Source: Straminergon stramineum (taxonomy: Eukaryota; Streptophyta; Bryopsida; Hypnales; Calliergonaceae). From it: a DNA stretch of 64,000 bases. Position numbers and translations under genes: made by a program. Below the pieces are notes generated by a model. That model saw nothing but the letters and a program-made list of their open reading frames with translations. It was not told the DNA's origin and made no database searches. The DNA lies in NCBI GenBank assembly GCA_963920665.1, contig OY987268.1:11100501-11164500 (forward strand). Reading direction: 5' to 3'. Below, piece after piece: positions 22,285 to 34,029 of the stretch; position 1 is the stretch's first letter; each line of letters starts with the position of its first letter.

Positions 22285-22865
22285 CCCCTAAACATCCAGA
22301 GTTTTCTCTAGAATTGACAATTTGAGAAAAACCATTGTAAAGTGCTATTTGGAAGAATATTTTGGAATTGATGTACAAATGAAAGGTGTAGATTTTGAAT
22401 TGTAGATTCCATCTATACAACTAGATTCACCAATGCTATCACCAATATTTTTTTATAAAATTTAAAAGGGAAATTTCAAAATTCCTTCTAACTTTGATTA
22501 CAAGCAAAATATTATCATTTTTTGAGTAAAATTTGTTGAAAGGGATTTCAAATGAGGTTTTCCTAACATGGTGATTTTTTGAATTTCTTGTGTTCTTTAC
22601 ATGTATGACCTCATTTTTGCAAATCCAGTTTTGAACTAGAGTCAATGCAATTTTGGATTGGTCAATCATTTGATATATTTGCACATTTGTGATTTTAGAA
22701 AAATATGTACTCTAGTAACACCAATTCCAACCATTGGATAGGACAACAACTTGATAAAGTATCTCTACAAACCTTAGGATATCTTTCATCCAACCAATAA
22801 TGAAGATGAAACTTGAGTTTCAATCTTTTCATTGTCCAAAAAATGGACGTCAAAATACTTAGGGG
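22285..22865 (-). mobile_element. MITE, subfamily B, inverted
   Basis: Ends CCCCTAAACATCC and ACTTAGGGG with mutated targets (TTGC / CTAA). Reverse complement of the B body. Confidence 0.75.
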
Positions 22866-23429
22866 CTAAACATTCAATGAAGATTTCAATCATAAGAAGG
22901 AAGCTTGGAGTTTCATTACTATATGGTGCATTGTCCCTACAAAAGAGTAGAGTTGGGAATCTTTAATTATAGATTTATAGTCCCAATTTACTTTCCTCTA
23001 GGATTTGACTCTCTAGAAAGGAGAAGGTACCTTCCATACACTAAGGTAGGAGATCCTATTTATAACACAATTCTAAGTTCACTCTATTTGTCACCCTAAG
23101 TATTATTTGTGTACATTTCAAACTTTCAAATGTACTCTATAGGTACATAGTGGCCATAATGTGCACAACTAGCCACTTGGGCAAACAAAGAGTCTTACCT
23201 TACATTGTATTATACAATCAAACAACAATTAGCAATTTGGTGCAATTATAGAAAACCACATAGCATAAACTATACTTTGTGCAATCACAGTAAATCTCAG
23301 AGCCTCATCTAGGTTGAAATTGATTTGTTACTACCTACATAAATTGCTAAATGCCAATTTTGTTAAACTAACATAAATTCACGCCTTTGGCATTTTTAAA
23401 GGCAAGTGTTATGTAGTCAAATCCCACTT

Positions 23430-23904
23430 TTTTGAGCTTTATACTTGTGAATGTTCACAATCTTGACACTTTGAGACCTATCAATATATTGACACCATTG
23501 TTGTAAACACCTAATGTCCCATTGTCCCCTTCTCCATTAAAATGGATTTTAGGTAGGCTCCTATTGTCTTAATTTTTGTTGCAATTTCTTTAAACTTTTT
23601 TTAGAGATGAAATTCCAAGAGCTGTGCTTGTGTTTTTTTCCCCTACAAATCAAACTTACAATTTAGAAGTTAGAGAGTTTTCTTTGCAAAATTGAACGTG
23701 GAGGGCTCAATTGCCATAGGAACATTCCTTGACTTCCAAGTGGAGGCAACAAAAGGGACCATGGGAAGTACTAGACAGAGGTAATATGTGAAGACATTTA
23801 AAAGAATGTGTGACCTTAATCCCTAAAGGTGACCAAGAATCCTCTCAAAGATCTAAGTAGGTTTTTATAATCTCAATTTGGGCATGATTTTTAAAAACTT
23901 TTGT
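23430..23904. repeat. Block shared with 54846-55332, preceding an inverted A element
   Basis: Both blocks contain CACCTAATGTCCCA, AGGTAGGCTCCTATTG, TAGGAACATTCCTTGACTTC and CTTAATCCCTAAAGGTGACC in the same order, and are followed by an inverted A element. It contains E-like inner sequence and one TTAA-like end. Confidence 0.7.
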
Positions 23905-24839
23905 TTAATCCTAAAGGACCTATTTGCATTTTTTTGGCAACATCATGATTTTAGGCAACTCACTAGGAATGGATTTTTTCTTTTCCTTTTTTGAAATTTT
24001 CACATAGCATGTGTCCAAGGAGTGGCTTTAAGGCCCAACAATTTTCATAACTTTTGACTACATGGTTAAAAAGTTATTGTATGATATGTAGTTTTTTTCC
24101 TCAACTAGGCAGTTTGAGAAGATAAGAAAAAATCGCTTTTTTCATGAATAAAAATCAGAAATTGGTTTTCTAGAGTTCTATATAAATGGAAAACTTTGAA
24201 TCATTCCATTTTGATCAATGAGTCCAAAGTTACAAGGAGTTTTAGTTTGTGGGCAATTATGGATTTTGTACTCTAAAATAAACTTTGAAGTCCTTTATTT
24301 AATTCAATTTTTACTATTTTTTGAGAAAAATAAAATCATAGGATGTAGATTGTTTATTATAATATTTCAACCATTGGGATTGTCATTTTTCAATTCCATA
24401 ACTAAATTCTTAACAATTATACATTTTGAATCATTCTCTACTTCTTTCTACATACTATTTTTTCCTATATGTTGTACAATTCCAAATGATCTAAAATTTT
24501 TAAAACGTGAAATCAACTTGCTTTGAAGAATGAATCCATAGAAGCCCCACCATTTTGGACATTTGTTCATACAAATGTGAGCTTGTGAAGTGTAGTTGCC
24601 TATTTTTTTGCTAGGCCAAATAAAGGATTTTTATCAATTCAAATGCTAATATCTTGCAATATACGTAGTGGAAATTTCTGAATTTTTTTTCACATCTTCT
24701 CAAACCAACATACTTCAAAATTCTATGGTTACATTTGTCCAAAAATGCTTTTCTTTTGTAAAATTTGGTACTTGTACTAGAAATGGCAGTTTTGGAGCAT
24801 TTTTCAGTGAAAACATACTTAAGGAACTTTAGGGATTAA
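23905..24839 (-). mobile_element. TTAA-target MITE, subfamily A, inverted
   Basis: TTAA-TCCTAAAGGACC at left, GGAACTTTAGGGA-TTAA at right. Reverse complement of the 8985-9916 type. Confidence 0.8.
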
Positions 24840-24849
24840 TGATATTTTC

Positions 24850-26492
24850 TTAACCCTTGAATGCATTCAATTTTTTAGGCCCAAAATTACTTCAAAATAT
24901 TCAAACCGAAAGGAAGACTAAAATCTTTATCTTTACTTATTCATTAACAAATCCAATTGTAGGCTCTTTTAGTCAAATTGTTAGAGTACACCCTCCTAAA
25001 ATTTTAGAAGAAAGAACCTTATCAATAGCAATTAATCAAGTTGCTTGGATTTCAAGAAGTATTTTCAACTCTTCCCAAATGGTTAGATTTCATCTTTCAA
25101 ACTTCTTACAAAAAATATGCAGATCCTACAACTTGCAACTCTCCATACTCTAATGAAGAAATAAGTTGGAAATGCATATAAAATATTTCAACAAAAAATA
25201 TTTCATATCAAGGCTTGAAAAAAATAGAAAATAGACTAAAGTAGAGTATAATTTAAAATACTAAATTATAAAGAATTTAGTTATTAAATTGAAAAATGAC
25301 AATCCCAATTGTTGTAATGTTGTAAAGAACAATTTACACTTAAAGCTTTTATGTTTTTCAAAAATATTAAAAATGGAGTTAAAGAAAGGACTTCAAAGTT
25401 TATTTTAGAGTAGAGATTCCATACTACCTAAAAACAAAAATTCCTCATAACTTATATCTCATTAATCAAAATGGATTGATTCAAAGCATTCTACGCATAT
25501 ATAAATCTAGAAAACCAATTTCCAATTTTAGTTCTTAAAAAATTTAATTTTTTCTAAACTACCCAAGCATTCTACCAAGTAATAGAAACTACATATCATA
25601 CAATAACTTTTTAACCATGTAGTCAAAAGTTATAAAAGTTCTTGTGTATTAAAACTATTCCTTGATGGCTTGACTAGATATTGTGGGGTGATTGCAAGAA
25701 ACACTTGTCCTATTTCTTGTCTTCTTGTCCTTGGACAAGTGGTTTTGTGCTCATAACTTTGGCATCCTTAGTTCGTTTGGTGTGAGATTTGGAAGGAAGC
25801 TAGATGTGGAAGTTTTAGTCATTCCTTAATTTTTTTCAAATTTTTTCAAATCATTTTACTATTTTTAACCTCCCCCCATTGGATGTCTATTTTGGCCATC
25901 TTGGGGGGTTTTAGTATTATTTTCAACCCAAAAATGTGAATTGGAAGCCACGAATTGGATATGTTGGAGTTGTACTACCTCTTCAAAGATAGACGAGCAG
26001 ATTTTGTGAAAATAGCAACATGTTGGGTGTACACATGGGGTCAAAGTGACCTTCCTTTGCGCAAAGGCTACAAAGAGGGGAAAATTTTCCTACATGAATT
26101 TTTTGGTGCAATGGTAGTGCAATCTTCTCTAGCAAAAGGAATTTTTTAAAGGAATTTTTTTGAATTATTAAAAATGAAAAATTCAACAAACCCTTTTTTG
26201 GCTATTTTTTGTTGCCAGAGGCTTTTGTAGTACTCTATAGTACTAAATCAATGGTTAAGATTCACAAGTGTCAAAATTGACGGTGCAGACTCACAAGTGC
26301 GTTGTTGAAGCATAAAATTGATAGGTCTTCGTAGTATTGCCAGTACTACAGGCAAAAATTGCAATTTTGATCAAAAAACATGAAGTGTTTCTTGCAATCA
26401 CCCTCTGAAAATTTCAAAGAAAAATAATAAAAATTCCATTCATAGTGAGCTACCCCCAATTACTAAGTTGCTATTGGTCCTATAGGGGTTAA
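24850..26492 (+). mobile_element. Subfamily A-like TTAA MITE carrying a C element
   Basis: The right end GGTCCTATAGGGG-TTAA and the flanking 90 bp match A. The left part (TTAA-CCCTTGAATGC) is not recognisably A. Without the nested C element (25686-26403) the length is about 925 bp, the usual A size. A chimeric or strongly diverged left half is possible. Confidence 0.5.
25686..26403 (-). mobile_element. C-type MITE inserted in an A-like element
   Basis: Left GGTGATTGCAAGAAACACTT, right AAGTGTTTCTTGCAATCACC: perfect 20-bp inverted termini. The flanks are A-element sequence on both sides near TGTG/GAAAATTTC. Confidence 0.85.
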
Positions 26493-26892
26493 GATTATTC
26501 TTTCAATTATGCTAGTTAATCATCTTTTAGAAAATAAAAAATCAATTTTATTTTTCTAATTTTTTCACTTATATTTTTATTTCAATTCTCTACCAACAAG
26601 ATTTAAACCTCAAAAAAATTGAAGTTAAGAAGATTCAAAGTATAAATCTCCATATAGCAAAAAACGATTTCTTTTTTTACGTTGAACAAGAACATCTTAC
26701 AATTCACTTTGTCAAAGTTTATGAATTTTTACATCTGCTTATGTACGATTGATGCAAGATTCTATAGTTGGATATGCAATATAATTGTTTTATTTTTGTT
26801 TTTCATATTTGCTCTAAGCACTAGAAATGGTAGTTTTGGAGTATCATTTGGCAAAATTTAGTCTTGAAGTCTTGAATAAAGAGATTATATAA
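26493..26892 (-). mobile_element. Partial E-like MITE remnant
   Basis: E-type inverted motifs (TTGATGCAAGATTCTATAGTT, ACTAGAAATGGTAGTTTTGG) without recognisable ends. It directly follows an A element. Confidence 0.35.
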
Positions 26893-27595
26893 ACCCTCTG
26901 TCCATTTAGATATGTGGTCAATTTCATTAAAATGTCAATGTTCCATCAAATTGGCATATGAATACTGCCATTTTAATGCAATTGACCATATATTCTCACT
27001 CTACAATCTATCCGTCATATCTAATGACCAAGTAAGTTATAAAGGCCTCACCCCACATATTTCAGTATTCACCATTAGAGAAAATTTGGACTCTTGAGAA
27101 GGCCCCTTCACTTTGACAAGCAAAGCTATTAAAAGAGTCATAGGGGAGCCTATTAAAGGTACCAAAAAATGTCACTACCTTGTGTGATGTAAATCACACG
27201 TGCCAACTTATACAACTTGGATTATGCTTTTTTTTTAATAAAAGTATTTTAATTTTTTATTAAGTATGGTGAGGACATCAATGATGATATACCGCATGGT
27301 AAGTAAAAGTGCATAGCCACATTGTACATACTTCATAGTACTTAGCACTCCAATCACTAAGTTTACAAATAAATAGTGAATGATAGACCAATACTTCAAT
27401 ACAATGTACATTGTTAGGGTACCATCACTACCACACACATTCAAAAGTTGTCATGTAGATTGTTGTACTAAGGTCTACATCACATGATAGAATATAATTA
27501 GATTAAATATTATTAACCTTGATAATTGTATAGAGAATAATATAGCAATTGTAGATAAACTTTTTGGGTTAGATTTCGAGCTTTTTGAAGATAAA
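26893..27595. other. AT-rich spacer
   Basis: No gene seen. A weak inverted repeat (AAAATGTCAATG-type text near 26930-26960) is the only structure noted. Confidence 0.5.
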
Positions 27596-30025
27596 GACAA
27601 TTAGACAAGTTAAAGTAATTAGGAATAGAAATGAAGTGTGAACTGAGACAAATAGACAAGTAGTTATCGGAATGACTAATAGACAACCAGTTAGGGTTAG
27701 TGAAGGCAGTTAAGGACTATTAGACCAAGCGGTTAGCCCCAGTTAGTTACAATCAAGAAATGTATAAGACTAATTGACTACCGTTCTTCTCTCTCTCTTT
27801 CAGGCTTGCAGTGATTGCATTGCCAATTTTGTACTTGTGCATTCTTTAATACAAAAATCTGTCTATTCGTCTATTTTGATTGTGTAGCCAGGGATTGGCT
27901 TTTGTAGGTTTTGTCTAATTGCTAGTGATTTACTTTGTCACTTTGTTATTTATTTTATTTGGAGCAGTTGCCAGTGATTGGCTTTGTCTCCTTAGTTTTC
28001 TTTCTTTCTTTTGTATGACAAATCGTCTTTTATATCCAGTGCTTGGATTACATTTAAGAGAATGTCAATTAGCCTGTGAAAGATATTGATGATCCGGGGA
28101 TGGATCGGGGTTCAAAGTGAACGGTGACTGTCAAATGGTCTGTGACTGCGGCGGTGGTTCGAGGTCAAGTTGTCTGCAGATGAGTGGAAGGACAAATCGA
28201 CAGGAGCTTCGGGCCGTGAATAGAGAAGACCAGTTGATGGTAAGTTAACTAACTTGATAAACTTATACTGAAAATTCATTCTTGATTTGTGTCAAATTGT
28301 CCAAAGCTCATTTCTCTATTGTAGTAGTCCAATGGTCTTAATAATAAGATTTATAAGTTAGGTTGAGCCAGAGATTGGCAAAATCAATATTTGATTTAAA
28401 GACAAATTGTCAAAACTCTGAGAGTTTATTTAATAAGGATATATGTATAATTGAGTCAAGTAGTCCAGTGGTTGGCTTAATTCGGTTGTAATTTCTTGAT
28501 GGTCAAATAATCATGCTCTGATTGTGAAGCAATGGAGACTTCTTGTGTGTGTCTGTGTGAGTCCAGTGGTCGAGTTTGCCAAAGATTGGCAGGGTTATTA
28601 TGTGAAGGACAATTAGCCAATGATTGGTGTTGTTCACTATTTTGATTTTTAAACTAATAGACAAGCTGTGATAACTTTATAGAGATTAAGTGGGTGAGCA
28701 GATTATTAATATTTAAGTTTGTATAATGTCTATTGGTCTGTAGAAGAGAATAGTTTAATTACCAATGATTGGTATAAGTATATTTTCTTAAATTGGAGCT
28801 TAAGTCAATTCGACCATTGAGTCTATAAATTGTGTTAAGATTAATTTGGTATATGGTTGCGATGTCAAATAGACAGTGTAGCTTCCTGTAAAGTGTGAGA
28901 TTAATGAAGAAAGTGTAGAAGTCAAATAGTCCTTAATTTCTAATGTGATCATGTGAGCTAGGGTTTGGTGTTTGGTAACGAATCTATTGGTCTAGGATCG
29001 GTCAGTCTCATTTCCTGATTTAAGCATGATGGTAATTATTCAGTATGAACTGGGAGTTAAATAAATTATTTAGAATGGTTCAAGATTGTAAACAATTATC
29101 TAATTGTCTGTGTTACATTGGGGGTCGTTGTAGTCAATTTGTTTGTGGAAATTTATATTGAAATAATTTACGGTACCACTAGACTAAAGAATCAGACAAA
29201 TAGTCAATTGATTACAGATAAGTGATGTAAAACATTGATAATTTGTGGGAGTTGATAAGTGCAGGAATAAGGAGCGCAATTTTGTGTCCTTACTGTGATT
29301 TAATAAGGAACTTGATTAATTTGACCATTTGCCATAGATAGAATTTTCGTGTAATTGTTTTGTTAATTTTGTGTGGGAATTTTGGACCAATTGACCATCT
29401 GTTTGAGATTGATGAGATCATTAATGAAGTAGTATAGTAAGACCAATTGACAAATGACTATTTGACAAGGTAGATAGAAATCTTGTTAAATTGTAAATGT
29501 GCACTGTGGGACTTGGTCCAATTGACATATTAAAGCTGTGAACTAAAGAAAGAACGAAAATGACTATTTGACCTGAATCAAAGGATTCAATTTTTACCTT
29601 TGCATACTCTGCATACTGAGACCAATTGACATCACTGACTATGATTTTTCATATTGCATGTAGCAATTAAGTTAGTAAATAGTTACTGGACTAATTGACA
29701 TTTCACTAAAATAAAAGAAGTAATTAATGAAGATGTATTTATACAAATATGTATTGTGGGTTGATTAAGTTGATAGAACAGGAGCCATGACTATTTGACA
29801 TATCCTGGACTATTTGACATTTAGAATTCTAGTATAAGACTGTGACTGTAGGTCTATAGCATTTTTCATGGTTAATGGACTGGTATTCGTATAGGTTAGG
29901 ATGAAGAATACATTCATACACCATAAACACATTAATAAAGAACTTTTATACCTTTATTTATAAAAAAAATGAATATTAATCCTACATAAAAGTGACCTTA
30001 GATACAAAACGATAGACTATTTGAC
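27596..30025. other. Field of 11-bp 3+5+3 words (GAC-N5-GAC, GTC-N5-GTC, CCA-N5-TGG)
   Basis: Twenty-four exact GAC-N5-GAC or GTC-N5-GTC words occur here. GAC-type words start at 27596, 27647, 27674, 27715, 27768, 28191, 29385, 29441, 29456, 29562, 29620, 29689, 29789, 29808 and 30015. GTC-type words start at 27861, 28130, 28164, 28291, 28327, 28455, 28561, 28728 and 28921. Six mixed GAC/GTC words have the same spacing (28017, 28401, 28804, 28864, 29195, 29516). Eight CCA-N5-TGG words start at 27888, 27971, 28036, 28368, 28465, 28579, 28617 and 28762. The five inner bases are mostly A/T in the GAC/GTC class. Distances between words are irregular, so this is not a tandem repeat. There is no open frame. 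Its identity is unknown. Confidence 0.75.
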
Positions 30026-30511
30026 TATTCCTCTAATTAAAGAACCACCACTAAGTATTTCCTTGGGTTTTGTTCCTGAGTGAAATAAAAGACTACAGCA
30101 ATATAGTACAATCTATTCTACAATCAATGGAAGAAAACCTTTGTAAAATCATGATTATTCTTTACACAAAGTACATGGGCGGAAATAGGGGATTAGCATG
30201 TCTTCATTCTTCTCAAAGTACAAATTTAAGTATAAAATGGGGTCTCCTACATGCTTTCTAAGAGGCCTTCTTAAGAGTCCAAATTTTCTCTAATGCTTTT
30301 ATGTTGCCTGTCTAGTTCCCAACTGGACATGTGAAAACTTCCCAATTAGATGTGGTCTTCAATAACTAAAGCCCTCTCATTTTATATTTTATAAATTTGA
30401 AACACATGGATCATTTCCATTGATAAGGGAAACAATACAAAAAACCAGAGGAGTCAATCCCTGGTGAGCTCTCAAAGAGTCAAATTAAAGCCCTCTCATT
30501 TTACTTTGTTT

Positions 30512-30790
30512 TTGACACAAATGAAACGGGATTTCATTGCAAGGGGGAAAATTACAAGCCTACCAGCAAGATACAAGTGGCCTGCCACACAAAACAACAT
30601 AGTGACCACAAGACCAGAACAAGGAAGAAAGAGTGAGTAGAGCACGAAGAGGCCCCTCTTGGCTAGCAGCAGCTAAAACCTTGCCAGAAGGACCCCATTT
30701 GCAGATCACGGAGGTTGGAAGATGAAGCCTGCCCACGGCCCAGTAGGAAACCACTTGGGCTTGCCTTCCACCATCTTCGCAAAAACTTCC
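30512..30790 (-). pseudogene. Second L1-type LINE 3' end
   Basis: The minus strand reads an open stretch (GRPLVSCW at its end) followed by GCAATGAAATCCCGTTTCAT. This is the plant L1 3' terminal motif shared with 36955-36995 and 61045-61080, and it runs into an A-rich tail. It abuts the neighbouring L1 fragment in the same orientation. Confidence 0.6.
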
Positions 30791-30807
30791 ATTCTACATC
30801 TACGTTT

Positions 30808-31190
30808 TTGTTTTTGTTTTTTGAAACATATGGCCTTTAACGACCGCAGCAAGGACTGACCTGACACTGACTAATCCTAGTCAGGAACAAGAGGAGGATA
30901 CAAACCTCCTCCCCATGCGAACAAAGCTCTCAAGGCATGGGGAGCCCCCATGCGAGCAATCTGCATCTACATTTGATGAAGCAATAGATACACTTGTCTT
31001 GAATCTGATTAGCTCTAGGATTCTTTCTATTCACCGCGGCCCATTCACCCCGCCAATAAGCAATCATTCCATTCCAAATATGTTGCATGAGCCTTTCCCG
31101 GGACCAAGCTTTATCATTGAAGACCATGTCATTGTGTTGCAACCAAATCGCCCAAAGTATTATGGTGCGGATCAAGGCTTGTTTTTTTAG
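30808..31190 (-). pseudogene. L1-type LINE 3' fragment with zf-RVT signature
   Basis: On the minus strand, 31175-30930 encodes RTIILWAIWLQHNDMVFN, the W-x-IW-x3-N-x-x-VF signature seen just before the zf-RVT end of plant L1 ORF2. It is followed by a GC-rich 3' part and an A-rich tail (30808-30825 as read on minus). Only the extreme 3' end is present, as expected from 5' truncation during target-primed reverse transcription. Non-functional. Confidence 0.7.
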
Positions 31191-33399
31191 ATTAAGGTAA
31201 GAGCATCCAATGGTGTCCCTTTCTATGTTAGGAATTCATTCTAGAACATAAATGTAGCTAGATTGTATACCTCTTATCATTTTAGGTTAAAAAAAATAAG
31301 CTATGTACTGTCTACTTACATTTAGAGCCTGGAATGATTATACTTTGTAGAATCTGACGGCATTGGGTGTTCTTACCTTCGTGTCCCTTGTGTTGGCTTC
31401 ACTACACAAGCCAAATTTGGAAGGGACAAATTCACAGTGGTTAGATTCTGACAGATTTGGCAAAATTTTGTAGAAAAAAAAGCCCTAGTGTGGATTTCAC
31501 CCTAGATCCTTTCAAGTCAATCGACCCATTACTAATCCAATGAACGGGGAGTACCGGCATTTAGTTACAAGCTAGCTGAATGTTTTTGAGAATTTCCGAT
31601 TCAAATTGAAAAGTTTAGGATGAGGTTCTGGATGAAAGAAGGCACTTTTCAAAAATGGACCGGATGGAGAAAATTAAATCCAGCAATTAGACTGGTCCCT
31701 ATGGGAATATGCTGGAAAATTACCGTTTGGAATAAAAGATTGTTAGTAGTTAGCCGGTTATTAACTTAGTATGGCGGATATTTCTATAATGGGCCCTCCA
31801 ATGCCCAATTGCCCAGGTGAATGGGTGACCCACCTAAGTGACTGACGCACCATCACTATCACACTTTTGCAAGCTCAAGTTGTTGCCCAAACACTCACTC
31901 ACTCCTATACTCCCGCCACATTCATCTTTTCAAATTATCCAACACTTGTGATTCATCAATTTCTTGCTTTTGTTGTTGTAATCACAGATTTGTCGTTCTT
32001 TAGGTCGAGGGTTCTGAACTTCCAATTTCCGCAAGTTCTATGCTACCAAATTGGATTGAGATCAATTTACACTCGTGGGGATTTCCACTTGCCTGCTTCT
32101 GGTGCTTTGAGAAGCATTCATGTTTGCTTCATCAAGAATCAACAGATTTTGTAACCATGAGGTGTGACCAATATCTCCTTCTTCCCGCACTACAATTTCA
32201 ATTGTCATTTTTAGGGTTTACGATTCAAATCACATATCTAGTTCAGTGTTTTTTATTCTTTCAATGAAACATTAGATTATTGCAAACATTAATGAAGCTC
32301 TCTCTTAAATCTCTTCAACAGTAGTTGTTTATTTCCTTACCAACAATACACTAGTTACAACTTCTTAGTGATGCCAACTATACCCAAGGCACTGTCTGGA
32401 AAAAAAATTTGAGATCGAGTAGGAAGCTAATGTGGATGTGCAATCTGTATGAGTCCTCTATTAGCTCAACCAATGTGTGTATGAAGCTTGTTGACTACAG
32501 AAATGTTATATAGGTTATAGACCACTGTATGCTGTTGAATACAAACCCTTGGACATTGAAGTCAGATTATTGAAAAGAATCAGTATAATGGATTGAGTTG
32601 GTTATTTAGGGAATAACTAAATTTAAAAGCATTTACAAGAAGTGGATCTTTTAGAGGACTTCTATAGAGAACGGTGAAAGATCTTTTTGCTTGTCATTTG
32701 TGAATGTAAGAAGACTAGGAAGCAACTGTTGAACTCTGGTCTTTAGAGTATGTTGAGATAATGTGTGAAAACTGAAAAGGATATTGATGTTTCAAATTTC
32801 CCACGTTGCAGGATGGGTGCATGACCTTTCGGGGAGGACTCTGGAACTACTTTAGCATTGGTTAGTTATTAGTAATTCTATGTTGGTTCCTATTGACAGT
32901 TTTCTAATCTTCTAATTGTTTGAAGCTGCAAAATGTTGTGTTTTCTCATTTCTCCAATTTAATACTAATCAAGGTGTGGATTTAGGCATGGATGTTGAAG
33001 TAGCATATGCATTCCATTCTAGAAGGCAACCATCCAGAGAAATTTCAAAATTAGTTTACAAATGAGCTGTACAATATATTTCTTTTCCCCCTTTTTTCTT
33101 TGAAGACTATAGGTGCATGCATGCTTTTTTAGATTTCATTTACACTCTCTTTAGATTTGGTATAGTGTAAAAATTGGTTGGATTTCGTGATTATTCTTTT
33201 TTCCATTGCAGTCTCTATATTCAAAGCTTAGGTGTAAGCAAGGCTGATTTTGTGTACCTTGCATCCATTACAACTCTAGGTATGAACCAATGTACATTGT
33301 GGTGCTTTGTATGGAGTATTTAATCATTCTTCTATTGAAGAAGAAGATTAGAGTTTAGGACTAATTATTGGTTTGTGTTCTGATGCAGAAATATCAACT
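31191..33399. other. Unassigned stretch between L1 fragments and hAT remnant
   Basis: Contains somewhat less AT-rich text around 31.8-32.3 kb with frames of 95 and 75 codons (31867-32154, 32040-32267) that match no family I know. It could be the left flank of the hAT element or an LTR-like remnant; no terminal repeat was confirmed. Confidence 0.4.
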
Positions 33400-33745
33400 A
33401 GTGTTTGTGAAGCTTCACACTATCGAAGCTAGTATTTGTTGCTAAAGCTCACACTGTAAAGCTTCAAATAACTGAAAAGTGAGGCACTAGATTGTTGGAG
33501 CTCCTGTAAGTTATTCAATCCAAAGTTTGCGAGGCTTTAGAATATTGAAAAGTATCGTGAGACTAAAGGCTATTGAAGCTAGTGAGTGTTATTGGATACA
33601 AACATTGGGAGGCACCAAATTATTGGAAAGTATCTTGAGGCTTTAGGTAGTTTATATAAGCTACTGAATGTTGTTCAATGCACACATTGCTAGGCTCTCA
33701 TTGCTAGGCTCTCAGATTATTGAAAAGTATTGTGAGGCTTAAGGG
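33400..33745. repeat. Decayed tandem repeat of ~80-95 bp upstream of the hAT remnant
   Basis: The phrase ATTGAAAAGTAT(C/T)GTGAG recurs near 33543, 33625 (ATTGGAAAGTATCTTGAG) and 33719. It is accompanied by repeated GAAGCTAGT and AGGCTTTAG/AGGCTCTCA words. It may be a subterminal repeat block of the hAT element or an unrelated minisatellite. Confidence 0.55.
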
Positions 33746-34029
33746 TTTTTAAGCACTTATGTTAACTGTATACACTGTGATTGTAGAGGTTTCATGAATG
33801 TGGATTACTTTATCTCAATAATCCACTTTGTTGTTGTATGATTTTTGTGTTGGTTTTTTTAGGTGTAGTTTTAGGGTTTGGCTAAATTGCTCATCTACTG
33901 AAGGTATGTCTTTGCTCCTCATATTCCCCCAAATCCAAATTATTCATCATTCTTGCATTGAATCTGAATAATTTCTTCATGCTTTACTTGATTTTTTAAT
34001 TTCGAAATGTGTGGGCTTCTTTAGCAGGG

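Noticed and set aside
22905..23099. 64-codon ORF near a TAAGGTAGGAGATCC string
   Set aside because: Probably chance; the string looks like one J terminus without a partner.
27596..30025. Explaining the GAC-N5-GAC field as a satellite or CRISPR-like array
   Set aside because: Words are separated by irregular, non-repeated sequence of 4 to more than 400 bp, with orientation changes.
31867..32267. Protein-coding exons in the unassigned stretch
   Set aside because: Two overlapping short frames, no motif, no second copy for comparison.
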